Shown here piece by piece: positions 26,257 to 33,807 of a DNA stretch of 36,980 bases (positions are counted from its first letter, which is position 1; every line of letters begins with the position of its first letter). The notes beneath the pieces were generated by a model that was given only the letters and a program-made list of their open reading frames with translations, was not told the origin of the DNA and did not search any database. Location of the stretch: NCBI GenBank assembly GCA_025936825.1, contig JAICSO010000010.1, positions 144,257-181,236 of the forward strand, given 5' to 3'. This stretch comes from Terriglobales bacterium. Its GTDB lineage: Bacteria > Acidobacteriota > Terriglobia > Terriglobales > Acidobacteriaceae. Both the position numbers and the translations under genes were made by a program.

Positions 26257-28215
26257 ATGTCCGCATCTTCCTATCGTTATAAAGCAATCCTTCTAGCTGG
26301 CATTTCCCTGCTCACGTGTTTGCCGCTTCATGCCGGCGAACCGAAATGGCTGCAGACCAGTTCCTCGCATTTCCTCGTGATCACCGACGCCGGCTCCAAA
26401 AAGGGGCATGAAATCGCGGCCCGCTTCGAGCAGATGCAGGCGGTATTTTCGCAGCTCATGATGAGGCAGAAGATACGCATGTCGCAGCCCATCGAGATTT
26501 TGGCGCTGCAAAACCCGGCGACTTACGGCAAGCTTGCCCCACAAGGAACGACCCTGCCGGCGTTCTTTCTGCGCGGCGAGGAGCGGGTGTTTATCGTCGT
26601 GAACGCCTCGGTCCCGGACAGCTGGCGCGCGATTGAGCACCAATTTGCGCACTACCTGCTGGACTACAACTATCCGCCAACCGCGCCATGGTTCGACGAA
26701 GGATTCGCGGAGTATTTCGCGTCTTTGTATTTCACCGACAAGAAAACGGAACTAGGCACCGATCCCGAACTCGCGTGGCCCGGTCAGCCGGCCTATTCCG
26801 AACAAGGCCCCGGCTTGAAGTCACTGACCGAATTGCTGAACAACCCAGTGTGGCTGAACATCAGCGACGTGCTGCAAATGCGCAACCGAATTGTGAATGG
26901 CCGCGAAGGCACGCATCACACGCTGTTTTATGCGCAGTCGTGGATGCTCATGCACTATCTTCTGAATCAGAACAAGCTGGCGGAAGCGGGCACATACTTC
27001 GATCTGGTGGAAAACCAGCGCATGCCGATGGCCCAAGCTGTGCAGCAGGCGTTTGGCGTGACTCCGGCGCAGTTGGATCAGCAGGTAAAAGACTATTTCC
27101 ATTCGCTGAAACCGCTGCAAACATCCCTGCAGGAGACGCAGACTCAATCTCAACTTGCCCCCGCCGCGCCAGAGGTGGTGCAGGAATCGCCGCTCCCCGG
27201 AACCCTCGAGGACATTGCTTCCAGCAACAGAGAACTCAAAGCTGCAGAGGCAGACGCTCTCGTTGCGGAGATGGAATTGCGCATGCCTGAGCACCGCGAA
27301 GACGCGATCCGGCAACTCCAGAAACTTGCCGATGATCCTAAGACGGAGACCGCGATTGCACACAGGGCGTTGTCCTGGTCCTACGTGCAGAAGGGTGATT
27401 CGAAGTCGGCTTTCGAGGAACTGCACTCAGCACTTCAACTCAACAACTCTGACCCGTGGTCGCATTTCGGAATCGCCCTCGCCGCCTACCACTCGGCTAC
27501 ACAAAAAGGTAAGTACATCCAGGGTCTCGCCAACACCATGGAGAGCCTGCAGTTTGTGCTGGATGAGTTTCGCGAATTTGCGCAGGGCTACAACATCCTT
27601 GGATGGGCAAGACTGGAGGGCGGAGGAGCCAACGGTGCGGTCGAAGCCATGAAGGTTGCCGTCCAATTGAGTCCTCGGGATGAGTCATATCAGTTGCGCC
27701 TGGCACGGGCATTCCTGGCGGCTAAGAAGTTCGATGAAGGCACTGCGGTTCTGGATCGGCTGCAGCACAGCCACGACCCGCAGGTTGCGAAAGCTGCAGC
27801 CAAGGACCTGGAAGACCTCCCATTCCTGAAGAAGTATGGCGTTTCTCCCGAGGAGCAGGAGGCCCGGAACCAGGAAGCGAATAAGATGGCCAAAGAGATC
27901 GCCGACGCGGAGCCTGAGGAGAGGGCCCAGTCTTCCAACCCCGCCGTTCCCGCGGAACCGGTCATTGACAAGCGCCCGGTGAAATTCGTCAAAGGCAGGA
28001 TTCTGTCGGTCGATTGCTCACAAACCCCCGCCGCCATTGTGTCGATCAGCGACGGCCGCGGCACTTTGAAGCTGCACGTCCGCGACTACAAATCTACGAC
28101 CGTGATCGGCGCGGGGGAGTTCTCGTGTGACTGGAAGAATGTTCCGGCAAGCATCAATTATCGCGACGGCGGCAAGACCCAAAGCGACCTGGTCTCAATC
28201 GAGATCCAGCGTTAG
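26257..28215 (+). CDS. Secreted peptidase-MA-like protein with TPR repeats (degenerate active site)
   Basis: 652 residues. Signal peptide 1-26 (ILLAGISLLTCLPLHAG). Residues about 30-290 resemble the gluzincin peptidase-MA fold: a strand reading HFLVITDAG, then EHQFAHYLLDY, then WFDEGFAEYF. The zinc motif should be HExxH, but here it is His128-Gln129-x2-His132: the catalytic Glu is a CAA codon for Gln, while Glu148 and Glu152 in the downstream motif remain. TPR-like helical pairs follow (about 340-550: AHRALSWSYVQKGDSKSAFEELHSAL), then a charged linker and a small beta domain (KFVKGRILSVDCSQTPA). It probably binds zinc or partners without hydrolysis. The paralogous family is common in Acidobacteriota. 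Confidence 0.75.
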   Translation: MSASSYRYKAILLAGISLLTCLPLHAGEPKWLQTSSSHFLVITDAGSKKGHEIAARFEQMQAVFSQLMMRQKIRMSQPIEILALQNPATYGKLAPQGTTLPAFFLRGEERVFIVVNASVPDSWRAIEHQFAHYLLDYNYPPTAPWFDEGFAEYFASLYFTDKKTELGTDPELAWPGQPAYSEQGPGLKSLTELLNNPVWLNISDVLQMRNRIVNGREGTHHTLFYAQSWMLMHYLLNQNKLAEAGTYFDLVENQRMPMAQAVQQAFGVTPAQLDQQVKDYFHSLKPLQTSLQETQTQSQLAPAAPEVVQESPLPGTLEDIASSNRELKAAEADALVAEMELRMPEHREDAIRQLQKLADDPKTETAIAHRALSWSYVQKGDSKSAFEELHSALQLNNSDPWSHFGIALAAYHSATQKGKYIQGLANTMESLQFVLDEFREFAQGYNILGWARLEGGGANGAVEAMKVAVQLSPRDESYQLRLARAFLAAKKFDEGTAVLDRLQHSHDPQVAKAAAKDLEDLPFLKKYGVSPEEQEARNQEANKMAKEIADAEPEERAQSSNPAVPAEPVIDKRPVKFVKGRILSVDCSQTPAAIVSISDGRGTLKLHVRDYKSTTVIGAGEFSCDWKNVPASINYRDGGKTQSDLVSIEIQR

Positions 28216-28221
28216 AGGAAC

Positions 28222-28241
28222 AGGGCCACGCTCGTGGCCCT
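28222..28241. terminator. Bidirectional hairpin between convergent genes
   Basis: AGGGCCAC (28222-28229), loop GCTC, GTGGCCCT (28234-28241). The 8-bp stem is perfect. It lies between the TPR-protein stop (28215) and the DUF899 stop (28254). No T run on either strand. Confidence 0.6.
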
Positions 28242-28253
28242 AAATCCGTACAG

Positions 28254-29063
28254 TCAGCTCACAAATTCAATCAAATCCTGGACGGTTGCTGCGCGGTATC
28301 GCCCTGTGGGATCCACAAATCCAGATGCCTGGTATCGGTCGTGGTGGCGCACCCAGTCCCCCAGACTGTACGTCGGTCCGTACTCCTCCCGACCTTTGGG
28401 CGTCAAATCAATCAGACTGTACGACCCCAGCAGTTCTTCGCCTCCGCGGGCGTAAGAGGAGTAGGTATGGAACACTTTCCCATCTTCGTCCTTGTAGAAG
28501 ACGCTGGTGCCGGACATGTCTTCGCTCAGGAAATTGCCGCTGCGGTTTTCGGAGTTGTAGTAAATGCTCCCGCTGGCGACCTCCTCGGGCTGGAATGAAA
28601 CCTGATAGTCATAGTTGAAGTCGCTGTCATTCGAGGAAACCCACTTGAAAGTCCATCCCATACGCTTCTTGAACGCTTCAATCTCGGCGAGCGGTGCGCG
28701 AGAAATAGCCACGAACGCGATGTCCTTCTGCTGGACGTGCAACAACGCACCGCCGAGGTGATCCGCGAGGAACGAACACCCGACGCATCCTTCCTTCCAT
28801 CCCGGACCAAACATAAAGTGGTAAATGATGAGCTGGCTTTTGCTGCCGAACAAGTCAGAGAGCGTTTCCCTGCCATTCGGACCTTCGAAGCGATAGGATT
28901 TTGTGACTTCTTCCCACGGTAACTCGCGGCGTTGGCGCGCAACTTCATCGCGGAGGCGTGTGAGTTCCTTTTCTTTGTTGAGGAGCTGTTTGCGTCGCTT
29001 CAGCCAGACTTCTGGGGTTACGACTTCATGATTGCGCAGACCCTTGGGCGTTGCTTCAGACAT
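28254..29063 (-). CDS. DUF899 thioredoxin-like protein
   Basis: 269 residues from the ATG at 29063, chosen because AAGGAG lies 6 bases upstream; an in-frame start at 29117 would add 18 basic residues before it. DUF899 marks are VVTPEVWLKRRKQLLNKEKELTRLRDEVARQRRELPW, LIIYHFMFGPGWKEGCVGCSFLADHL and FKWVSSNDSDFNYDYQVSF. The fold is thioredoxin-like and the CVGC sequence fits a redox CxxC motif. The biochemical role of the family is not established. It is the last gene downstream of a TetR operator and follows the CPFC peptide gene by 66 bases, so it is probably TetR-controlled. Confidence 0.88.
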   Translation of the reverse strand: MSEATPKGLRNHEVVTPEVWLKRRKQLLNKEKELTRLRDEVARQRRELPWEEVTKSYRFEGPNGRETLSDLFGSKSQLIIYHFMFGPGWKEGCVGCSFLADHLGGALLHVQQKDIAFVAISRAPLAEIEAFKKRMGWTFKWVSSNDSDFNYDYQVSFQPEEVASGSIYYNSENRSGNFLSEDMSGTSVFYKDEDGKVFHTYSSYARGGEELLGSYSLIDLTPKGREEYGPTYSLGDWVRHHDRYQASGFVDPTGRYRAATVQDLIEFVS

Positions 29064-29129
29064 ATCTTTCTCCTTCAATGAAAGTTTGTGGTGGTTCCGT
29101 TTCCGACTCCTACGCACGATTGCGGCCGG

Positions 29130-29297
29130 TCAGTTCTGCACGGTTGCGTGCCGAGTATCGGGAGAATCGGCTTCGGAGGAGTCGTCCGCCTTTCTCATTC
29201 TGTTCATTACGACCTTCGTAACGACGGCTCCGCCGCCGGTTGCCGCCACAGCTTTTGCTGCCACAAGCGCCAGCGCTGAAATACAGAATGGGCACAT
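29130..29297 (-). CDS. Small CPFC-motif membrane peptide
   Basis: 55 residues. The ATG at 29297 has AGGAGG 9 bases upstream (29307-29312); an in-frame ATG at 29348 would start before that site and inside the operator region. It begins MCPFCISALALVAAKAVAA: a CxxC pair directly before one hydrophobic, Ala/Gly-rich helix. A basic stretch (KVVMNRMRK) and a polar tail follow. N-terminal CPFC peptides of this design recur in similar regulon settings in my recollection, but I know no assigned function. The CxxC could bind metal or act in redox with the DUF899 protein, its neighbour, which is inference. Confidence 0.7.
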   Translation of the reverse strand: MCPFCISALALVAAKAVAATGGGAVVTKVVMNRMRKADDSSEADSPDTRHATVQN

Positions 29298-29320
29298 TGG
29301 GCCGGACCTCCTTTCTAGTA

Positions 29321-29340
29321 CATACCAACTAGTTCGTATG
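29321..29340. promoter_or_regulatory. TetR operator 1 (upstream of the CPFC-DUF899 genes)
   Basis: CATACCAACTAGTTCGTATG is a 20-bp palindrome broken only by one C-C pair. It shares CATACCAACTAGT and GTATG with operator 2 before tetR. It lies just after the tetR stop and before the CPFC peptide's ribosome site. Confidence 0.85.
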
Positions 29341-29357
29341 CATCGCAAACCAAAAAA

Positions 29358-29984
29358 TCAGGCGCGCATGGACTCGAGATAATCGATCATTCGTCTCTTT
29401 CCTGACTTCAACAGCTTGGGATCCTGCGAGTTCTTAGCCAGGGAAATGTAGCCTTCGTACATAGCGATCACAAACGTCGCTTCGTCGTCGGGATCCAGGT
29501 CTTTTCTGAGCATTTTTTCCGCCTGAGCTCGCCGAAATGCACCGGCCATGGCACCGTGCCACTCACTCAATATCTTCGCTAATCGCTTACGGAAGCCTTC
29601 ATCGAGCGGCGACATCTCCTGCGCCAGATTGTTGAATGGACAACCACCCCGCATCTCAGCTACTTCGGTACGCGTCGATTGGACGATGTGAATCAATGTA
29701 TCGATCGGATTGCCTTTCTGCAGCGGAATGTGCCACTTTTGCCTCGTCATCTCCGCTATGACTTCTTCGATGATCGCGTGCCCTAATGCTTCCTTGTTCT
29801 CGAAGTGATAATAGAGCGCACCCTTCGTGACCCCTGCCCTTTCCAGAACAGCATCCAGATCGGCGCTCTGGTACCCGCGCTCATAAACTTCACGAAAGCC
29901 GGCATCAAGGAGTTTCCGCCGGGTCCGCTCGGGATCGCGAAGTGATGCCGATCTCCGAAGCTTCGATCTCGCCGTCGCTAACAT
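29358..29984 (-). CDS. TetR/AcrR-family repressor
   Basis: 208 residues from the ATG at 29984; longer in-frame starts exist but would begin inside the promoter. The N-terminal helix-turn-helix is RTRRKLLDAGFREVYERGYQSADLDAVLERAGVTKGALYYHFENKEAL (about 20-67). The C-terminal ligand domain carries GGCPFNNLAQEMSP, a Cys-containing motif common in one TetR subgroup. A perfect TTGACA -35 at 30019-30014 and CATACT -10 at 29997-29992 put the transcription start at the ATG, so the message is probably leaderless. Operator 2 covers the -10 and the start codon, so it should repress itself; operator 1 would repress the CPFC and DUF899 genes. The ligand is unknown. Confidence 0.9.
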   Translation of the reverse strand: MLATARSKLRRSASLRDPERTRRKLLDAGFREVYERGYQSADLDAVLERAGVTKGALYYHFENKEALGHAIIEEVIAEMTRQKWHIPLQKGNPIDTLIHIVQSTRTEVAEMRGGCPFNNLAQEMSPLDEGFRKRLAKILSEWHGAMAGAFRRAQAEKMLRKDLDPDDEATFVIAMYEGYISLAKNSQDPKLLKSGKRRMIDYLESMRA

Positions 29985-30001
29985 ACCAACTAGTATGTAT
30001 G
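29982..30001. promoter_or_regulatory. TetR operator 2 (over the tetR start codon)
   Basis: CATACCAACTAGTATGTATG. Taking one more base on each side gives ACATAC-nn-ACTAGT-nn-GTATGT, an exact palindrome apart from the n positions. It covers the -10 element and the first codon of tetR. Confidence 0.85.
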
Positions 30002-30019
30002 TAAATTGCCAAATGTCAA
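29992..30019 (-). promoter_or_regulatory. tetR promoter
   Basis: Minus strand: TTGACA (30019-30014, perfect consensus), 16-base spacer, CATACT (29997-29992). The gap from the -10 to the ATG is 7 bases. Confidence 0.65.
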
Positions 30020-30060
30020 GTGGAAAAAGAGGGTACAACGAAATTCCTGTGCTGGATTCC

Positions 30061-31596
30061 CTACTCTGCCGCTTCGGACTTCTTCTCCGGCCGAAGTAGA
30101 GGGAACAGGATCACGTCCCGGATGGATTGCGAGTTGGTCAGGAGCATTATGAGCCGGTCGATTCCGACGCCCACGCCTCCCGCTGGCGGCATCCCGTACG
30201 AGAGCGCCCGAATGTAGTCCTCATCCATCTGGTGGGCTTCTTCGTCGCCGCGCTCCCGCTCCTTTAACTGGCCTTCGAACCGGCGGCGCTGGTCCACGGG
30301 GTCATTAAGCTCGCTGAACCCGTTGGAAATCTCCATTTGGCCGATGTAAATTTCCCAGCGCTCGGTCCAATCCGGCTCGTCTGCTTTTTGCTTGGAGAGA
30401 GGTGACACCGCAGTGGGAAATTCATAGATGATCGTCGGCTGGGTAAGGTGCTCCTCCGCTACAGCCTCAAAGAGTCCCGAGATGGTCTTCCCTGCCGGCG
30501 CGCTTGGGTCAAAGGCCATGTGCGAGTGCCCTGAGTTGAAGCGTTGGACAACTGCCTTAACCGAATCGTGTGTGGCGAAATCAGCCATCGTCGGTTTTGC
30601 ACCCGCTCTCTCGGGCCAGTACTGAATGATTGCCTCGCGCATGGTCAGGCGGCGCCAGTTGCCCTCGGACCAGTCGATTTCACCATCGCCCCACTTCGTC
30701 TTTGTTCCGCCGGTCACGTCGATGGCCGCCTGCGTAATCAACTTCTGCGTGAGGTCCATCACGCCGCGATAGTCGGTGTAGGCCTGATAAAACTCCAGCA
30801 TCGTGAATTCGGGGTTGTGCCGCGTCGAGATGCCCTCGTTGCGGAAGTTGCGATTGATCTCGTAGACGCGATCGAATCCGCCAACCGTGAGCCGCTTCAA
30901 ATAAAGCTCGGGTGCGATGCGCAGGTACAAATCGATGTCAAGGGTATTGTGGTGCGTGATGAACGGTTTCGCCACCGCGCCCCCCGCAATCGGCTGCATC
31001 ATCGGGGTCTCAACTTCGACGAAGCCTTGCGCGTCGAGAAAACGCCGCATGGACTGCACCAGCTTGGCGCGCTTCAGGAAAACGTCGCGCACCTCGGGAT
31101 TCATGAACAGATCCACGTAGCGCTGACGATAACGGAGTTCAACGTCAGTCAGCCCGTGCCACTTCTCTGGAAGTGGAAGGAGGTCTTTGGATAGGAAGGT
31201 GATGTCCTCCACGTGAACCGAGAGTTCGCCGGTCCGCGTGCGGAAGAGATAACCGCTCACGCCAACGTGGTCGCCGAGGTCAAGCAGTTTGTACAGTTCG
31301 AATGCTTTCTCGCCGACCGCATCCTTTTTCACGTAGATCTGGAGACGGCCGCCGTTCTGCTGCAGGTGCGCGAATCCCGCCTTCCCCATGAGGCGGATCG
31401 CCATAATGCGACCTGCAACTCGCACATTGACGCGAGAAGTTTCTAGCTCCTCGCCAGTTTTCGACGAATAGTCGGCCAGAATCTGGGGAATCGTGTGGGT
31501 GAATTCATATTGGGTGGGATAGGCGCGCTGCCCGAGCCCTTCAATCTGCTTCAGCTTTTCCAGGCGGAGTTGATATATGTTTTCGTCGAGAGCCAA
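30061..31596 (-). CDS. lysS: Lysyl-tRNA synthetase, class II
   Basis: 511 residues, the usual length. It charges tRNA-Lys. The N-terminal OB-fold anticodon-binding domain covers about 55-150 ([24 protein letters not shown]). Class II motif 1 lies in [17 protein letters not shown], motif 2 in [33 protein letters not shown], and motif 3 in [24 protein letters not shown]. The start is TTG at 31596, with AGG 7 bases upstream (AAAGGTCAGATC). Inverted repeat D and a divergent gene lie upstream. It ends 76 bases before tetR. Confidence 0.96.
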   Translation of the reverse strand: MALDENIYQLRLEKLKQIEGLGQRAYPTQYEFTHTIPQILADYSSKTGEELETSRVNVRVAGRIMAIRLMGKAGFAHLQQNGGRLQIYVKKDAVGEKAFELYKLLDLGDHVGVSGYLFRTRTGELSVHVEDITFLSKDLLPLPEKWHGLTDVELRYRQRYVDLFMNPEVRDVFLKRAKLVQSMRRFLDAQGFVEVETPMMQPIAGGAVAKPFITHHNTLDIDLYLRIAPELYLKRLTVGGFDRVYEINRNFRNEGISTRHNPEFTMLEFYQAYTDYRGVMDLTQKLITQAAIDVTGGTKTKWGDGEIDWSEGNWRRLTMREAIIQYWPERAGAKPTMADFATHDSVKAVVQRFNSGHSHMAFDPSAPAGKTISGLFEAVAEEHLTQPTIIYEFPTAVSPLSKQKADEPDWTERWEIYIGQMEISNGFSELNDPVDQRRRFEGQLKERERGDEEAHQMDEDYIRALSYGMPPAGGVGVGIDRLIMLLTNSQSIRDVILFPLLRPEKKSEAAE

Positions 31597-31632
31597 GATC
31601 TGACCTTTGCGTTAAGTAAACAGCGATTATAG

Positions 31633-31757
31633 AGGATTGAATCTTGAGTTATCGGGCATTGAATGATTGAAACCCGGCCTATTTTGCCTGACGCCTTCAG
31701 CGAATCAGCTAATGACACAATCATTCAATGTCTCAATGATTCAACGCTTCAATTCTT
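31633..31757. repeat. Inverted repeat D built of 8-bp words
   Basis: ATTGAATGATTG (31658-31669) pairs perfectly with CAATCATTCAAT (31718-31729). Further words on both sides (GATTGAA near 31635; AATGATTCAA 31735-31744; CTTCAATT 31748-31755) let alternative pairings form. Read in reverse complement the right arm steps by 8 bp (ATTGAAGC, GTTGAATC, ATTGAGAC, ATTGAATG). It occupies the divergent gap between lysS and the PH-like gene. Confidence 0.82.
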
Positions 31758-31782
31758 CTGTATCATTTGACCGGAGTTTCTC

Positions 31783-32136
31783 ATGGCCACCAATGTTGCA
31801 ACTGCGGGCTCAACCCAAAGTTACACCTTCTCCGCCAGCCGCTGGACGCGCGGCAACCACATTTTCCCGACCCGAATCGTTGTCACGCCGCTACACGTGA
31901 GCCGGGTAAAGTCGCGGATGTTCGGGGCCACGGAGGAGAGCATCGCGATTTCCCAAGTCGCGTCGGTGGAGATTAAGACGGGAATGATCTGGTCGGAGAT
32001 TCGTATCGACTCGACTGGGGGCGCGGAACCCATCACCAGTCATGGGCACAGCAAACGTGACGCTATTCGCATCCGCGAGCTGATTGAAAGCTATCAGGCC
32101 GTCCAAAGCGGAGGCCGAGTTACTGGCCAAAAATAA
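31783..32136 (+). CDS. Small PH-like domain protein of unknown function
   Basis: 117 residues, soluble, no signal peptide. The strand pattern (NHIFPTRIVVTPLHVSRVKSR..., ESIAISQVASVEIKTGMIWSEIRIDSTGG, then helix SKRDAIRIRELIESYQAVQ) matches bacterial pleckstrin-homology-like proteins, which often have IPLxxIxxVE and a final helix. The match is to architecture rather than a known function. GGAG (31773-31776) lies 6 bases before the ATG. Its last 17 bases overlap the end of the convergent YfiR-TonB gene. Confidence 0.65.
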   Translation: MATNVATAGSTQSYTFSASRWTRGNHIFPTRIVVTPLHVSRVKSRMFGATEESIAISQVASVEIKTGMIWSEIRIDSTGGAEPITSHGHSKRDAIRIRELIESYQAVQSGGRVTGQK

Positions 32137-32944
32137 GATGCACAAGTTCCACGCTCTCTGCGGGACCCGAGCGATATTTCCAGGATCGTACGGCTTGCAC
32201 GGCCGCCTGCACGAGCACGGGATGTCCTCCCAGCACGCGAACGTCCTTTACGCTGCCGCCTGCATCCACTGTCACCTGCAACTGAACCGCGCCGGTGATA
32301 TTCATCTGGCGGGCCAGATCGGGATATTTCGGCGGAATATTTGAGCGTACGGCGCGAGATCCTGAGTTCTGGACTCTCGTGCTGCCTGCATCGCTTTGCG
32401 CCATATTGAGGAAGCTGGTGTCGAAACGGATGTCGGCGCGATCGAGTGCAAGCGAATTCACCTCGAAGCGGACCTTACCGTCTTTCAGCACCAAGTTGAT
32501 CATTCCGCCATTCGTGAGGAAACTTGAATCCTCGCCGACGAGCAGCGTACTCGATTTTTTCACGCCACTGATCACGCCAGGAACGCGACTCTTTTCAGAG
32601 CCGCGAACAAAGAGCAACGTGCATGAGTCCGTCTCAGAAGGTGAACTGAGCGCCTTGGCTACCAGGCTGTGAGCATTGATCGATTTATTGCTCAGAGTAT
32701 TGCGCAGCATCGCGACAAAGTCATCGTCGCCGCCAAGCACGCAGAAGACAATCGGAGAGGTTGGCGTTGAAAACCCGTTGTCCGGCCACTCTGCCAACTT
32801 AGCGAAGTTGTACAGGTAAGCAGCCTTCACTTGGTACTCGCTGGCAGATTGGCCGCGGGCCGTGGGCGCAGCCAGAAGCAGCGACGCGGCAAGCACGAAG
32901 TAAATCGCGCCCAAACGTCTGCCGTTCGCAAGAGGAAGGACCAT
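32120..32944 (-). CDS. YfiR-family (DUF4154) protein fused to a TonB C-terminal domain
   Basis: 274 residues. Signal peptide about 1-32 (AASLLLAAPTARGQ). Residues 33-185 are YfiR/DUF4154: ASEYQVKAAYLYNFAKLAEWP, FCVLGGDDDF, SCTLLFVRGSEKS, LLVGEDSSFLTNGGMINLVLKDGKVRFEVN. A linker leads to a TonB C-terminal domain (about 200-274): IPPKYPDLARQMNITGAVQLQVTVDAGGSVKDVRVLGGHPVLVQAAVQAVRSWKY. YfiR controls a diguanylate cyclase in Pseudomonas; TonB C-terminal domains contact outer-membrane receptors. The gene starts 3 bases after the receptor stop, so receptor and fusion are one operon. The join of periplasmic sensor and TonB tip is unusual. It has no membrane anchor beyond the signal peptide. Confidence 0.87.
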   Translation of the reverse strand: MVLPLANGRRLGAIYFVLAASLLLAAPTARGQSASEYQVKAAYLYNFAKLAEWPDNGFSTPTSPIVFCVLGGDDDFVAMLRNTLSNKSINAHSLVAKALSSPSETDSCTLLFVRGSEKSRVPGVISGVKKSSTLLVGEDSSFLTNGGMINLVLKDGKVRFEVNSLALDRADIRFDTSFLNMAQSDAGSTRVQNSGSRAVRSNIPPKYPDLARQMNITGAVQLQVTVDAGGSVKDVRVLGGHPVLVQAAVQAVRSWKYRSGPAESVELVHLIFGQ

Positions 32945-32947
32945 CGC

Positions 32948-33343
32948 CTACTTCTTTCCGCGGCGCTCGCCGCCATGCTGCCAAATCAACGTGAATTCCG
33001 CGGACCGGCGCACTTGCCCGGCAACATTACCGAAGATCGTGTTGCGGGTCTCGATATGGCTCGGCGACTGCAGATTGCGTCCCCACACTCCAAACGTCCA
33101 CTGCGGAAGCAACTGCCACGTGCCTCCAAGGTCGAGGCGGTCGAACGAGGGCACGGATTGCAGAAGGACGGTGGGGTACTCAGCCAGACGCCCTAGTGGG
33201 ACGGCGCCATAGTGATAAAGCGAGCTCTCGAATTCCAGTCTATTGGTTGCCTGGAAGCGAGACTGAAGGTTGAAGAGGTGGCGCGGTGTCGCTTGCAGGG
33301 CATCAGGACTGCCGCGAGTTTCTGTGACCGCACCGGAAAGCAT
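32948..33343 (-). CDS. TonB-dependent receptor, C-terminal fragment
   Basis: Last part of the receptor, 131 residues from an internal ATG; homology in this frame extends back to about 33430 (LLLDYSYINGSRAQSHGAEVSVQWRPIERW). It contains beta-barrel strands (FNLQSRFQATNRLEFESSLYHYG, DRLDLGGTWQLLPQWTFGVWGRNL, SAEFTLIWQHG). It ends with basic residues rather than the usual aromatic residue. One base added to a GGG run near 33432-33434 would join it to the middle fragment. Not an independent gene. Confidence 0.75.
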   Translation of the reverse strand: MLSGAVTETRGSPDALQATPRHLFNLQSRFQATNRLEFESSLYHYGAVPLGRLAEYPTVLLQSVPSFDRLDLGGTWQLLPQWTFGVWGRNLQSPSHIETRNTIFGNVAGQVRRSAEFTLIWQHGGERRGKK

Positions 33344-33408
33344 CCACCGTTCTATAGGACGCCACTGGACTGATACTTCTGCGCCGTGACTCTGCGCTCG
33401 GCTCCCGT

Positions 33409-33807
33409 TTATGTAGCTGTAATCCAGGAGGAGCCCTGACGGTTGCTGTACGCGTTGTAGTACGTCGAGAGGTCAAATGCGAACGAATTGGTTTGGTAGC
33501 GATAGCCAGCCTCGTACGCATGCAGGCGCTCTGCGTGAAGGTCGTTACTCCCGTAAATTTCCAGGAGGACGGGAAGGCCACCCGGTCCAACATTAGGAAC
33601 GATCGTCTGCAGAACGACGTCGCTTTCTCCGCGTGAGGGCACACGAAGTGCCCGAGAAATACTTGCCCAGAAGGCATGCTGCTTGCGAGGAGTCCAGACC
33701 GCACGAACTTGCGGCTGGTACTCCCCTCCGGTGTATCCGTTGTGTTCTATTTTGGTTCCGGCAATCAGGCGCAGTCGGTCAGGGATGAGTGCGAAGCCAT
33801 ACTGCAA
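33409..33807 (-). CDS. TonB-dependent receptor, middle fragment
   Basis: 132 residues in a second frame. It holds central barrel strands: MQYGFALIPDRLRLIAGTKIEHNGYTGGEYQPQVRAVWTPRKQHAFWASISRALRVPSRGE, which is the classical R-PS receptor strand, then ERLHAYEAGYRYQT...FAFDLSTYYNAYSN. It joins the N-terminal fragment if a T is added to the TTTT run near 33811 (GGCTTTTTGCAGTATGGC would read GFLQYG). It has no own start signals. Confidence 0.75.
   Translation of the reverse strand: MQYGFALIPDRLRLIAGTKIEHNGYTGGEYQPQVRAVWTPRKQHAFWASISRALRVPSRGESDVVLQTIVPNVGPGGLPVLLEIYGSNDLHAERLHAYEAGYRYQTNSFAFDLSTYYNAYSNRQGSSWITAT

Noticed and set aside
29110-29328. Alternative minus-strand frame overlapping the CPFC peptide
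   Set aside because: It is Arg/Gly-rich without a ribosome site; the other frame has AGGAGG and a CxxC-helix pattern.
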